A stretch of DNA of 64,000 bases from JAYOEY01 sp038116945. GTDB lineage: Bacteria; Pseudomonadota; Alphaproteobacteria; MPNO01; UBA2964. The notes beneath the pieces were generated by a model. That model did no database searches. It saw only the letters and a program-made list of their open reading frames with translations, and was not told the origin of the DNA. The stretch is from the NCBI GenBank assembly GCA_038116945.1, contig JAYOEY010000001.1, positions 124,001-188,000 on the forward strand. The letters are read 5' to 3'. This document shows, in pieces, positions 8,079-16,985 of this stretch. Every line of letters begins with the position of its first letter. Positions within the stretch are counted from its first letter, which is position 1. Position numbers and translations under genes: made by a program.

Positions 8079-8750
8079 TTGACGGGCGTGCTGGTAGCGC
8101 TTGCAATGATGGGCAGCGGCGATGTGTTCGCACAGAACACCCTGCAGCTTGCCCAGGCTGCGAATACGCCGGCGCCGCCGCCGCTTCCGCCGGCCGTGCA
8201 GATTCAGCTCAACGCCGCGCTGGTGGGGACGCCAGAGCAGATTCTTCAGAAGCTTGGCGCGCTGATGGCAAGCAATCCCGGTGTGGCCGTGGCCATCGCG
8301 GCGAATGCCGCGGCGCGGAATCAGGGGCTTGCGGGTCGAATCGCGGGCGTTGCCACGTCGACCAGGACCCCGACCGGTCAGCCGGTTGTGCCGGAAGCGG
8401 CGCTCGGGTCGCTCTATACCGCGGTAGGCAATGTCGCGCCGCAGGCCAAGGCGGACATCGACAGCAATATTCGTTCGAACCTGCCTCCGGGAACGAATGC
8501 CCGCAGCTTGAATTCTGCCCAGCTAATCAACCCGCCGATTCCGAGTATCGAGCCTGCGGCTGGAACACCTGGTGGTGTGCCCGGAACGCCCGGAACGCCC
8601 GGAAATCCTCTCGGGACTCCTCCCGTGGTTAATCCTCCGGTTATAGCGCCGCCTCCGCCGCCTCCGCCGCCTCCGCCTCCGCCTCCGCCGCCTCCGCCGG
8701 AGCCGCCGGAACCGATTCCGCCGACTCCTCCGCCTACGCCTTCGTCCTGA
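8034..8750 (+). CDS. exported proline-rich protein of unknown function
   Basis: A 238-residue protein. After a triple repeat of MSKFG/MSKYA comes a hydrophobic signal core (ALTGVLVALAMMGSGDVFA) with cleavage likely after VFA. The mature part has a helical Ala-rich domain (AVQIQLNAALVGTPEQILQK and onwards to about residue 150), then a Gly-Pro-Thr linker and a long polyproline run near the C-terminus. The ORF is open back to 7929, but GAAGGG at 8019-8024 and the signal peptide favour ATG 8034. Its position just before the beta-barrel and Wza-type genes suggests an envelope or polysaccharide-export role. I do not recognise the family. Confidence 0.65.
   Translation: MSKFGMSKFGMSKYALTGVLVALAMMGSGDVFAQNTLQLAQAANTPAPPPLPPAVQIQLNAALVGTPEQILQKLGALMASNPGVAVAIAANAAARNQGLAGRIAGVATSTRTPTGQPVVPEAALGSLYTAVGNVAPQAKADIDSNIRSNLPPGTNARSLNSAQLINPPIPSIEPAAGTPGGVPGTPGTPGNPLGTPPVVNPPVIAPPPPPPPPPPPPPPPPPEPPEPIPPTPPPTPSS
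8648..8700 (+). repeat. CCTCCGCCG-type microsatellite encoding polyproline
   Basis: A run of CCT/CCG codons encodes about 17 consecutive prolines. It is a simple-sequence repeat in triplet register, so length changes would keep the frame. The extended polyproline helix could span the periplasm or cell wall. Confidence 0.85.
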
Positions 8751-8902
8751 TGGCGCTGGAGGGAAACATTCTGTAACGGGACTAAGCGTCGAAGTCTTTG
8801 CCGTCATTCGGTAAACCGGAATTTGGTTGTTGTATTTGTTAAGAATTTCGGTGTAGATTGCGGCGCTTAGTCACCAATAGTAGACGGTGGAGAAACGGAC
8901 AT

Positions 8903-10165
8903 ATGTTGTTAACCATAAAATCGACCGGTCGCTTGGCCGTCCTGGCCGCGGTCGGTGTTGCCTGCGTCATCGATGGCCCGGCATTCGCTCAGGCCCCTCA
9001 AAGGGGCGAGCCGGTTGCCTTACGGGCGCGTCCCGATTACGACGCACAGGGCGTGCGGGCCGGGTCTTTCATCATCCGGCCGAGCATCGGCGTTTCCGAA
9101 ATGTACAACGACAACATCTTTTCGACGCAGACCAATGAAGACCACGACTTCATTACCGCTGTCCTGCCGGAACTGCTGATAAATTCCGACTGGAACAATC
9201 ACGCGCTGAATTTCCGGGGAACCGGTGATGTCGGCCGGTATGCGAGGAGCAGCGGCGAGGATTACGAGGATTACAGCCTCAGCGTTGACGGCAAGATCGA
9301 CATCAGGCGGGACATGTATCTCGATGCCGGGATCAGCTACAGCATCGGTCATGAAGACCGCGGCTCGCCCGACGATGTGAACGGCGTCGAGCCGACGAAG
9401 ACGAATGACGTCGTTCCGCGAATCGGTTTCTTCAACAAGTGGAACCGGGTGTCGCTGAAGCTCGACGGTACGGCGATCATCAAGGATTTCGACGACGTTG
9501 CGCTGTCGACCGGCGCCATCACGAACAACGACGACCGCGATCGCACCAAGTACAAGGTGACGACGCGCCTAGGGTATGAAATCCAGGAAGAGTACGAAGC
9601 CTTCGTTGAAGGATCGTATAACACGATCGACTACGACGATGCCGTCGACGATGCAGGCGTAAACCGCGATTCGGACGGGTTCGATTTCAAGGTCGGTGCG
9701 CGACTCGATCTGTCGGGAATCGTCACGGGCGACGTTTCGGTCGGTTATCTGAGACAGGATTACGATGCAGCGACGCTCGAGACGATCAGCGGACCGACGC
9801 TCGGCGCCGCGCTGACGTGGAATGTCACGTCGCTGACCACCCTCAAAGGCAATGTCGAAAGGTTCATCTCCGAGACGACCCAGGGAGGGACATCCGGTTC
9901 GATGACGTCCAAGGTCGGCGTTCTCGTGGATCACGAACTGCTCCGGAACCTGCTGGTTGGCGGAAACGCTTCGGGTGCAATTCAGAAATATCGCGGCAAC
10001 GGGCGCGAGGACGACATCTACGAGGCCGGGTTGTACGCAAAGTACCTGATCAACCGAAATTTCCGGCTCGATGCGACCTACGACTGGTACCGGAACATTT
10101 CGACCGATGGGGGCGAAAGCTACAGCCAGAACAAGTTTCTGGTAAAGCTGACTGCGCAGTACTGA
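8903..10165 (+). CDS. outer-membrane beta-barrel protein of an exopolysaccharide system
   Basis: A 420-residue protein with a signal peptide (LAVLAAVGVACVIDGPAFA, cleavage after AFA) followed by alternating amphipathic strands rich in Y, D, N and R (e.g. VSEMYNDNIFSTQ, LNFRGTGDVGRYA) and ending in a hydrophobic-aromatic final strand (KFLVKLTAQY), which suits Bam insertion. It resembles the BBP2 outer-membrane proteins found in polysaccharide and exosortase loci. The ORF runs back to 8858, but ATG 8903 has GGAG about ten bases upstream. It precedes the Wza-like and Wzc-like genes on the same strand, so it may form or support the export pore. Confidence 0.8.
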   Translation: MLLTIKSTGRLAVLAAVGVACVIDGPAFAQAPQRGEPVALRARPDYDAQGVRAGSFIIRPSIGVSEMYNDNIFSTQTNEDHDFITAVLPELLINSDWNNHALNFRGTGDVGRYARSSGEDYEDYSLSVDGKIDIRRDMYLDAGISYSIGHEDRGSPDDVNGVEPTKTNDVVPRIGFFNKWNRVSLKLDGTAIIKDFDDVALSTGAITNNDDRDRTKYKVTTRLGYEIQEEYEAFVEGSYNTIDYDDAVDDAGVNRDSDGFDFKVGARLDLSGIVTGDVSVGYLRQDYDAATLETISGPTLGAALTWNVTSLTTLKGNVERFISETTQGGTSGSMTSKVGVLVDHELLRNLLVGGNASGAIQKYRGNGREDDIYEAGLYAKYLINRNFRLDATYDWYRNISTDGGESYSQNKFLVKLTAQY

Positions 10166-10222
10166 GGATGCCAGGGGCATCCTGAACCAAACGTTTCGGA
10201 AATCTGATCGACGAGTGTATCC

Positions 10223-10789
10223 TTGATCAGGATGCTTCCCAGTTTCTGGCCGGTTTTTCGCGGGGCGTCCGTTGCCTTGGCCGTGCTGATATCGACAATG
10301 CTGCCGGGCCCGGTCGCCAGCCAGCTGACGAGCGAATACACGATGGGCGCGGGTGACGAAATCCGCGTCACCGTCTTCGGTCACAAGGACCTGTCCGGAA
10401 AATTCCTGATCAACGGCGCCGGGGTCGTTTCGCTTCCGCTCATTGGCAACCTGGACATTGGCGGCAAATCGGTTCGCGAGGCCGAACAGGCTATCGTCGC
10501 AAAGCTGAGGCCCGACTATCTCAAGAACCCGAGGGTCAATGTCGAGGTTCTCAATTACCGGCCCTTTTACATTATCGGCGAAGTCAAAAAGCCCGGCAGT
10601 TATCCATTCGTCAATGGAATGACTGTAATCAACGCTATCGCGCTGGGCGGCGGTTATACCTATAGAGCGCGCGAGAATAACGTGCTGATTACGCGAGGGA
10701 ACGACCCGAGCAAGACCAAGCATAAGGCGACGCACGAAACCTCCGTGCTGCCCGGCGACGTGATTGAAGTGCCCGAGCGGTTTTTTTAA
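10223..10789 (+). CDS. polysaccharide export protein (Wza-type, one SLBB domain)
   Basis: A 188-residue protein with a signal segment (ALAVLISTMLPGPVAS), a Poly_export domain from about residue 38 (YTMGAGDEIRVTVFGHKDL, then VVSLPLIGNLDIGG) and one SLBB domain (FYIIGEVKKPGSYPFVNGM, INAIALGGGYT). This is the short Wza form common in alphaproteobacteria. No lipobox cysteine is seen. The start is uncertain: TTG at 10223 has GAG seven bases upstream, while ATG at 10232 lacks spacing from any ribosome site. It works with the following Wzc-type protein to export polysaccharide across the periplasm and outer membrane. Confidence 0.85.
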   Translation: MIRMLPSFWPVFRGASVALAVLISTMLPGPVASQLTSEYTMGAGDEIRVTVFGHKDLSGKFLINGAGVVSLPLIGNLDIGGKSVREAEQAIVAKLRPDYLKNPRVNVEVLNYRPFYIIGEVKKPGSYPFVNGMTVINAIALGGGYTYRARENNVLITRGNDPSKTKHKATHETSVLPGDVIEVPERFF

Positions 10790-10891
10790 CGCCCGTTCCG
10801 TCCTCGATCTGATATTCTTGCAAGCCGGTCCGCGCCATCGGCGCCGGAGCATTATCCGGATGGATTTTCAGGGGCGTCGAGAGAGAATTCC

Positions 10892-13165
10892 ATGGACACC
10901 AACGTAGACGTTGATTCTTTCGAGGAAAGGCGTGCCGCTTCGAGGCGGATCGGGGCTTCGATGCTGTCCGGGAAAATGCCCGAAGTCGATCTGAACGAGA
11001 TTTTCCGCACGATCTGGCGCCGGAAGAAAATCCTGATCGGCACCATTCTCCTGATCATGTCGGCGGCCTTTGTGTCGGTTCATCAGTTGACGCCCCGCTA
11101 CGTGTCCGTCGCGCAGGTCATGATCGATCCGAGGCAGAACCAGGTCGTCGATATCCAGTCCGTGATATCGGGCCTGCCCCAGGATCTCGAGACCATCGAA
11201 AGCGAAATCGAGATCATCAAGTCGCGCCGGCTGGCGGAAAACGTCATTAAAAGACTGCGCCTGTACGACGACCCCGAATTCAATCCGGGGCTTCGAAAGA
11301 CCGCGGAATGGAGGAAGTATCTGCAGATCTCCCGCTACCTGCCGGATTCGATCCTCGAGATGATCCAGCCGCCGCAGAAGTCGGTTCTGTCGGAGGAACA
11401 GAAACAGGATCGGCTTCGCGTCCAGATTGTTAACAGTTTTCTCGCCCATCTCGATATCGACCGAAAGGGACGGTCGCGGGTCATCGAGATCAGGTACGAG
11501 TCTGAGCAGGCCGGCCTTTCCACCAGGATCGCCAATACCCTGGCCGACGTATATATCGTCGACCAGCTCGAGGCGAAGTTCGAGGCCACCAAACGGGCGA
11601 CGGAATGGCTTAACGAACGGGTCTCCAAGCTCAGAAAAGCGGTTACCGATTCCGAGCGTGCGGTAGAAACCTACCGCAAACAGTCCGGGCTGCTTCGCGG
11701 CCGGGGCGTAACCCTGGCGACGCAGCAGATATCGGAGCTGAATTCCCAGCTGATCGTCGCCAGGACCAAGCGCGCGGAGGCCGAGGCACGACTGTCTCAG
11801 GTTCTGAATCTGCTCAGGACGAGCGGGGGCGTCGATTCGGCGGCCGAGGTTCTGTCCTCGCCGCTGATCCAGCGCTTGCGGGGCCAGGAGGCGCAGACGC
11901 TGCGCCGGGCCGCGGAACTGTCGCAGGAGTTCGGCGACAAGCATCCGAAGATGATCAACGCCCGGGCGGAGCTTGCCGATCTCCGCAAGAAGATCAAATC
12001 TGAGGTAGACAAGATCGTTCAGAACCTCCGGAACGAGGTCGGGGTCGCACTGGCGAGAGAACGCACGCTGAAGTCCAATCTGGACTCTCTCGAAGCCCGT
12101 GTCGGCAACCTGAACACCAGCGAGGTCCAGCTTCGCGCCCTCGAACGGGAGGCGGAAGCGAACAGGGCTCTGTACAAGACGTTTCTGTCGCGCTTCAAGG
12201 AGACCGGCCAGCAGGCGGAAATCCAGCAGGCCGATGCGCGCATAATTTCGAGGGCGGACGTCCCGACGGCGCCGGCCTTTCCGAAGAAAAACCTTCTTTA
12301 CGCGGTCGCCTTTGCCGGAGCGTCCCTGCTGGGGATGATGCTGATTTTCCTGATCGAAAAGCTGGATCGCGGTTTCAGGAGCATGACGCAGATAGAAACC
12401 AGCACCGGTATCGCCGCAATCGGTCTGATCCCGCACCTTGGCGGCATGAAGTCCATAAATTCGACGCCTTACGATTACGTGATCAGCAAACCGTCTTCGG
12501 CATTCGGGGAATCCCTGCGATCCCTCTATACAAGCATCCTTCTGTCGAACGTCGACAAGCCGCCCAAGACGGTGCTGATTACATCGAGCGTTCCGAACGA
12601 GGGCAAAACCTCCATTTCGATCTCACTCGCCCGACAGGTTGCCAAGCAGAGCCAGAAACAGGTGGTTCTTATCGATGGCGACCTGCGACGCCCGCAGGTC
12701 CACAGGTCGCTGGGTTTGCCGGTCGCGCCGGGGCTGGTCGAATATCTTTCCGGGAACGCGTCGATCGAGGAAATCCTGCACCGCGACGACGCCAGCGGCG
12801 CGATCGTCATCACGGCGGGGGGCATTCCCAACAACCCCACCGATATTCTGGCTTCGGATCAGATGCGCCGACTGGTAACGATGCTTGCCGAGACCAACGA
12901 TCTCGTCTTTATCGATTCACCGCCCGTGCACGTGGTGAGCGACCCCAAAGTGCTCGCGCAGCTGGCGGACAAGACGATCTATGTCGTCAGGTGGGCGGAG
13001 ACCCGCAGGGAGGTCGTTCTGACGGGGCTCAAGCAGATCGTCGATGTCGGTACCGATATCGCCGGCGTCGTCCTGTCGATGGTGAACGTCCGGCGCCACT
13101 CACAGTACGGGTACGGAGATTCCGGCTATTATTACGGCCGGTCGCGCAAATACTACACGCGCTAG
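10892..13165 (+). CDS. Wzc-type exopolysaccharide co-polymerase with tyrosine kinase domain
   Basis: A 757-residue protein. A Wzz domain starts near residue 30, with a first membrane segment at about 49-66 (LIGTILLIMSAAFVSV). A coiled-coil periplasmic region and a GNVR-like motif (ALYKTFLSRFKE) lead to a second membrane segment near 470-490. The cytoplasmic BY-kinase domain has Walker A SSVPNEGKTS near 565, Walker A' VVLIDGDLRRP and Walker B LVFIDSPP. The C-terminal tail is a tyrosine cluster (YGYGDSGYYYGRSRKYYTR), the usual autophosphorylation site. Such proteins control chain length and export of polysaccharide. It follows the Wza-type gene by about 100 bases. Confidence 0.9.
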   Translation: MDTNVDVDSFEERRAASRRIGASMLSGKMPEVDLNEIFRTIWRRKKILIGTILLIMSAAFVSVHQLTPRYVSVAQVMIDPRQNQVVDIQSVISGLPQDLETIESEIEIIKSRRLAENVIKRLRLYDDPEFNPGLRKTAEWRKYLQISRYLPDSILEMIQPPQKSVLSEEQKQDRLRVQIVNSFLAHLDIDRKGRSRVIEIRYESEQAGLSTRIANTLADVYIVDQLEAKFEATKRATEWLNERVSKLRKAVTDSERAVETYRKQSGLLRGRGVTLATQQISELNSQLIVARTKRAEAEARLSQVLNLLRTSGGVDSAAEVLSSPLIQRLRGQEAQTLRRAAELSQEFGDKHPKMINARAELADLRKKIKSEVDKIVQNLRNEVGVALARERTLKSNLDSLEARVGNLNTSEVQLRALEREAEANRALYKTFLSRFKETGQQAEIQQADARIISRADVPTAPAFPKKNLLYAVAFAGASLLGMMLIFLIEKLDRGFRSMTQIETSTGIAAIGLIPHLGGMKSINSTPYDYVISKPSSAFGESLRSLYTSILLSNVDKPPKTVLITSSVPNEGKTSISISLARQVAKQSQKQVVLIDGDLRRPQVHRSLGLPVAPGLVEYLSGNASIEEILHRDDASGAIVITAGGIPNNPTDILASDQMRRLVTMLAETNDLVFIDSPPVHVVSDPKVLAQLADKTIYVVRWAETRREVVLTGLKQIVDVGTDIAGVVLSMVNVRRHSQYGYGDSGYYYGRSRKYYTR

Positions 13166-13175
13166 GAAAACCGTC

Positions 13176-13925
13176 ATGCGCGGCCCCCAACGATGGACTT
13201 TCTCGCGGGTTGCGCTGATTGCCGCGGCTGCAGGCTGCGCTTTTTCGATCCTGTACCTGTCGGCGCCGCGCCTGGCGTCGGCGTTCTCGAATCTGCGGGC
13301 CGACCAGGTCATTGCGAAAATGGGCCGCGGAGAAACGCTTGCGCCGAAGGATGCGGATGCGCTCGAGCAGGGACGGCGATCGTCCCTCGCGTGGGGAGAA
13401 AGCGGCCGGGCGTATTACGATCTGACGACGGCCTATCTCTTACGACCGCACCTGTCCCAGGGGCTTTCGAACAGTGAACGGTCGCGGCGGCCCCGGCAGG
13501 ACGATGGCTCGGTTGCGCGGTTCGCAACGGCGGCGCTGAAGCATTCGCCCGCGAACGGACGGGCGTGGCTTCGTCTGGCGGCGGCGGAAAACGTGCTCAA
13601 CGGCGACACACGCCTGAAGGTAGCGGCGCTGGAGATGTCGATTCTGACGGCTCCCTCGCTGCTTGAACTGGTCGAGTACAGGCTTGCGCTGATGTTCGGT
13701 TCGAAGGCGTTTCTGAGTGCCGACAAGGACCCTCTGATCTTTTCCCAGATCCGCTATTTCTGGTTTCACCACAAGGAACGGGCGATCAGGTTTTCGTCCC
13801 GTTACGTAAGGCGTATCGCCATGTTCCGGGGCGCGCTGGCGATCGATCCGCCAGCCTACGATCTATATAACCAGATGCTTAAACATTTCTTCACGCATCC
13901 GCACGAGTGGAAATCACCCTCCTGA
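13176..13925 (+). CDS. membrane-anchored protein of unknown function in the EPS cluster
   Basis: A 249-residue protein with one N-terminal membrane segment (VALIAAAAGCAFSILYLSA) and a mainly helical, Ala-rich remainder that resembles TPR-like packing (ATAALKHSPANGRAWLRLAA, VLNGDTRLKVAALEMSI). I cannot name the family. It follows the Wzc-type kinase by ten bases and is probably in the same operon. Its 3' end overlaps the 3' end of the convergent O-antigen ligase gene by 12 bases. A scaffold role in polysaccharide synthesis is plausible but only inferred. Confidence 0.6.
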   Translation: MRGPQRWTFSRVALIAAAAGCAFSILYLSAPRLASAFSNLRADQVIAKMGRGETLAPKDADALEQGRRSSLAWGESGRAYYDLTTAYLLRPHLSQGLSNSERSRRPRQDDGSVARFATAALKHSPANGRAWLRLAAAENVLNGDTRLKVAALEMSILTAPSLLELVEYRLALMFGSKAFLSADKDPLIFSQIRYFWFHHKERAIRFSSRYVRRIAMFRGALAIDPPAYDLYNQMLKHFFTHPHEWKSPS

Positions 13926-15410
13926 TTGTCGCGGCCTGTCTTCGGTGCCCCAGCTCTGGGCGCATCCGACGCCGAGCATTGCAAAATACGTGACCGCGAC
14001 CGCCGGCACCTGCATCGTGAAATCGAACAAAGCGTGGAACCCCACGACCGCGGACGCTGCGAAGCCGATCAGGGGATATATTCCATGCCGTCGCCGCCGG
14101 ATCAGCCCCGCCAGGCAGAAGAGGGCAGGGATGAGGATTGCGAGGGTCAGTATGATGGCTGCCGGAATTCCCAGCTCCATCGCGTTTTCCAGATATGTGC
14201 TGTGAGCCCGGAGCACCTGCGTCCGCAACTCCATGGGGTGGTAAAAGAAAAACGCTTCGTCGAAGGTGCCTGAGCCGGTTCCGGTCAATGGCGCGTCGGC
14301 GATCGCCTTTGACGTCGCTTCATAAATCTGTACGCGAATGTCGCCGGAAACGTCCTGGCTGGCGAGCCGGTCCATGACCGTTCCGCCGCCGACGAAAAAG
14401 AAGACGGTCGTCAGAAGAAAGGAAACCGCGGCGAGGCCGCGAAGGTAGGGCGCCCGTCTCATGTGGGAGAAATTGACGGTTATCAGGAGCACCAGAACGC
14501 CTATTCCGCCGCTGATGATCCCCGCCCGGGAATTGCTCAGCGCGAGGGCGGAGCCTATTGCGACGATCGCGATTCCGGGCAGCCATCCTTCTTCCGCGAG
14601 CCATGTGAATATCCTTCGGCGCAGTTCGGCGCGGCTGGAATGGCTGTCGCCGCGTTTCCATATGCCTTCCAGGAACAGGGCGATGACGCAGATGAGTGTC
14701 AGGGCGGCATACGTAGCGTAGGCATTCTTGTAGCGGAAAACGCTCGTGACGGCGCCCTTGTACCATTCCTTTTCATACCAGAGGATTGTGTTGCTGCCGG
14801 AAAGTTCTGCGATCAGGCCGTAAACGGCGTAAACCGCCCCGGCGACGGCGAACGAGACCATCATGCGACGGGCGTTATCCGCATCGCGTCCATACTGGAG
14901 CGCAATCCAGAAGACGCCGCAGTAGGTAAGATACCGCATCAGGCCGGTCGCGCTTTCATGGGCATCGAGCGTGATGCGTCCGTCCAGCTTCTGGTTCAGA
15001 ACGGCTCCGGTCGACTGCCAGAGAGGATGGTGCAGGGAATCCGGCATCCAGGGCGCGATTTGCAGAACGATCCAGAGAGCGACCAGAACCGGCGCAGGCA
15101 GCAGGACCCATGCGCGGTTAAGCCCGATCGCGGGCTGGGAAGAAGAGGTCGCGGCGTGGATGATCCATCCAAGGAGCAGGATGCCGGTGATCGCCGAGAT
15201 CAGCGACAAAGACCATGGATAGATCGATCCGAATGGAACCGGCGACAGCAGCACCATGATCAGGAAGGGCCAGAAAATCAGGCTCGATAAATTTAGGCGT
15301 GCCAGCACGGAATTCTCTTCAATACAGCTGTCCGCAGAATACCATGCCTCGTGACCGGCGACATGGTTTGATAAGGTCTCTTCAAGCATAAATTGGCTGG
15401 CGGTCGGCAT
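13914..15410 (-). CDS. O-antigen ligase / polymerase-like membrane protein (Wzy_C family)
   Basis: A 498-residue protein with about 10-12 hydrophobic segments and a large periplasmic loop. The late motif RAHSTYLENAMELGIPAA matches the H-x-x-x-L-x-x-x-x-E-x-G signature of the Wzy_C family, which ligates or polymerises lipid-linked polysaccharides. The start is unsure: ATG 15410 lies only 33 bases from the divergent nuclease-like gene, and a later ATG (M8) or the region just before the first membrane segment are alternatives. Convergent with and overlapping the unknown EPS protein by 12 bases. Confidence 0.8.
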   Translation of the reverse strand: MPTASQFMLEETLSNHVAGHEAWYSADSCIEENSVLARLNLSSLIFWPFLIMVLLSPVPFGSIYPWSLSLISAITGILLLGWIIHAATSSSQPAIGLNRAWVLLPAPVLVALWIVLQIAPWMPDSLHHPLWQSTGAVLNQKLDGRITLDAHESATGLMRYLTYCGVFWIALQYGRDADNARRMMVSFAVAGAVYAVYGLIAELSGSNTILWYEKEWYKGAVTSVFRYKNAYATYAALTLICVIALFLEGIWKRGDSHSSRAELRRRIFTWLAEEGWLPGIAIVAIGSALALSNSRAGIISGGIGVLVLLITVNFSHMRRAPYLRGLAAVSFLLTTVFFFVGGGTVMDRLASQDVSGDIRVQIYEATSKAIADAPLTGTGSGTFDEAFFFYHPMELRTQVLRAHSTYLENAMELGIPAAIILTLAILIPALFCLAGLIRRRRHGIYPLIGFAASAVVGFHALFDFTMQVPAVAVTYFAMLGVGCAQSWGTEDRPRQSGG

Positions 15411-15443
15411 GAATTCATTTGTTGCCGGGAAGTGGAAGGTCGG

Positions 15444-15959
15444 ATGCCTGTTGCAAAAATCATATATGCCTTGGTTTCGGCATGGGCCATTAGCGGGACA
15501 TGGGCCGTGGCCGGCGATGGCAGACTCGTCGGAAAGCCGGAAATCCTCTCCGGCGACACGTTGAAAATATCGGGTGCGACCGTTCGCCTGACGGGGGTTG
15601 TCGCGCCGGTGAAGGGCCAGTCATGTCGGCTCGCGAACGGCAGGCGATACGATTGTTCCCTGATCGCGAAAACGGCTCTGATGGATCTGACGGCGGGCGT
15701 GCCGGTTGTCTATTCGATCGTCGGAGCGGCCGGGGAGAGCCCCCCGGTCGCGCTCTGCACTGCGGAGGGCTACGACCTGTCGAAGGGGATGGCCCATGCG
15801 GGCTGGGCGCTGGCCATGCCGCGAACCGGAACGGTTTACGCCGAGCGCGAGAGATATGCGAGGGCGCAGCGGCACGGGCTCTGGAAGGGACGATTTGCGG
15901 CGCCGTGGGACTGGCGAGCCGGCCGCAGGGCCGAAAGCCTGGGCGCGGGAGCCCGATAA
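15444..15959 (+). CDS. thermonuclease-like secreted protein, probably catalytically inactive
   Basis: A 171-residue protein with a signal peptide (IIYALVSAWAISGTWAVAG) and a staphylococcal-nuclease fold: EILSGDTLKISGATVRLTGV, a later GYDLSKGMAHAGWAL and YARAQRHGLWKGRF near the end. In active family members the first block continues GIDAPE; here it reads GVVAPVKG, so the catalytic Asp and Glu are both replaced by Val. The catalytic-like GDT and VRL remain. The chosen ATG has GGAAGG upstream; the open frame continues back to 15393. A binding rather than a nuclease role is likely. Confidence 0.75.
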   Translation: MPVAKIIYALVSAWAISGTWAVAGDGRLVGKPEILSGDTLKISGATVRLTGVVAPVKGQSCRLANGRRYDCSLIAKTALMDLTAGVPVVYSIVGAAGESPPVALCTAEGYDLSKGMAHAGWALAMPRTGTVYAERERYARAQRHGLWKGRFAAPWDWRAGRRAESLGAGAR

Positions 15960-16050
15960 CGCGCTGAATGCTTTCTAATTTTTCCGTCCGCCGGTGACGT
16001 CGCGGCGGCGATCTGACACAGTGTCGCGTCAATCACCGAATTTCGTCACC

Positions 16051-16797
16051 ATGGATTTTTCTAACGACACGCTGGCGATCATTTTCCTCGCCCTGGTCGC
16101 CGGCTCGCTGGTCAAGGGGATTTCCGGCCTGGGACTGCCGCTGACGGCCATCCCCGTGATGGCTGCGTTCATGCCCGTGGAGAAAGCCGTGGCGATCATG
16201 GTCATTCCGTCGATCCTGATCAATTTCTACCTCGTCATCGTCTATCGCCGTCATGCGGTGAAACTCGACAACATCCTGTCCCTCTATGCAGTGGGTATCC
16301 TCGGCGTTGTGGCGGGGGCGTTCCTCCTGTCGGTGCTGCCGAACTGGTACCTGGTGCTGTTCATGGTTCTGTGGCTGGGGGCCTATCTGTTCAGTGTGCT
16401 GACCAGGCGAAAAATCCGCCTGCCCGAAGGATTAAGTCGGCACAACGCGCTTGCGATCGTGGGGGTGGGCGGTCTGGTCCAGGGTTCTGTCGGCACGTCG
16501 GGCCCCGTTATTACGCCCTATGTTCATTCGCTTGGCCTGACGCAGCCGCAGTTCGTTTACGCGATGTCGGTGCTGTTTCAGATTTTCGCGGTTACCCAGC
16601 TCGTCTCTTTCCTGTTTCTCGGGCTGATCAATCTGGAAAGGGCCTATGAAAGCGCTCTCGCCTGTATCCCGATAGCCATATTCCTGCCTCTCGCGGTATG
16701 GCTTTCAAAATTTTTCAGCCAGCGCGCATTCGAACTGATCGTCCTGGCTCTGCTCGGCGTGATCGAAATACGGCTGATCATGCGTCTGTTCGAATAA
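16051..16797 (+). CDS. TauE/SafE family permease
   Basis: A 248-residue membrane protein with about eight hydrophobic segments. The pattern at the N-terminus (LAIIFLALVAGSLVKGISGLGLPL) with GxSGxG and the repeated half near the middle (ALAIVGVGGLVQGSVGTSGP) is typical of the TauE/SafE sulfite exporter family, which exports sulfite, sulfoacetate or related anions. In-frame GTG codons at 15994 and 16021 are possible starts, but ATG 16051 gives the normal N-terminus. No strong ribosome site is seen for any. The substrate cannot be inferred from the neighbours. Confidence 0.8.
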   Translation: MDFSNDTLAIIFLALVAGSLVKGISGLGLPLTAIPVMAAFMPVEKAVAIMVIPSILINFYLVIVYRRHAVKLDNILSLYAVGILGVVAGAFLLSVLPNWYLVLFMVLWLGAYLFSVLTRRKIRLPEGLSRHNALAIVGVGGLVQGSVGTSGPVITPYVHSLGLTQPQFVYAMSVLFQIFAVTQLVSFLFLGLINLERAYESALACIPIAIFLPLAVWLSKFFSQRAFELIVLALLGVIEIRLIMRLFE

Positions 16798-16839
16798 AAT
16801 GCCTTTATTCCAGTTTGTTAGCGAATATTTCCGCGGTCC

Positions 16840-16868
16840 TTGAGTCGGTAAAGTGTGGCCAGTATACT
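16840..16868 (+). promoter_or_regulatory. sigma-70 type promoter of cobS-cobT
   Basis: TTGAGT (16840-16845), a 17-base spacer and TATACT (16863-16868; five of six matches to TATAAT). Transcription would begin near 16875, leaving a leader of about 145 bases before the cobS start. This is one of the best housekeeping promoters in the window. Confidence 0.65.
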
Positions 16869-16947
16869 CCGCTCGCGAGGGCGTCCCGAAGCTCCTCGGC
16901 CCCTTCCTCTTAAAGGAAATCCGTAAGGCCCCTCGAACTGTAGATAG

Positions 16948-16985
16948 CCTGAACCGGTTGCCGATTGCGGTGTGTCGGGTTCAGG
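16948..16985 (+). promoter_or_regulatory. hairpin in the cobS leader
   Basis: CCTGAACC (16948-16955) and GGTTCAGG (16978-16985) are exact reverse complements around a 22-base loop, between the promoter and the ribosome site AGGAG (17007-17011). A smaller stem TTCCT/AGGAA lies just upstream near 16905-16920. It is too short and lacks the conserved boxes of a cobalamin riboswitch. A control role is possible but unproved. Confidence 0.4.

Noticed and set aside
8640..8710. possible CRISPR-like repeat
   Set aside because: It is a continuous CCT/CCG codon microsatellite with no spacers, inside a reading frame.
9569..10852. 427-codon open frame on the minus strand
   Set aside because: Antisense to the beta-barrel and Wza-type genes, both of which have proper signal peptides and domains.
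10868..12436. 522-codon open frame on the minus strand
   Set aside because: Antisense shadow of the Wzc-type gene; no membrane segment, motif or ribosome site.
15444..15959. active thermonuclease
   Set aside because: The two catalytic acids of the GIDAPE block are replaced by valine.
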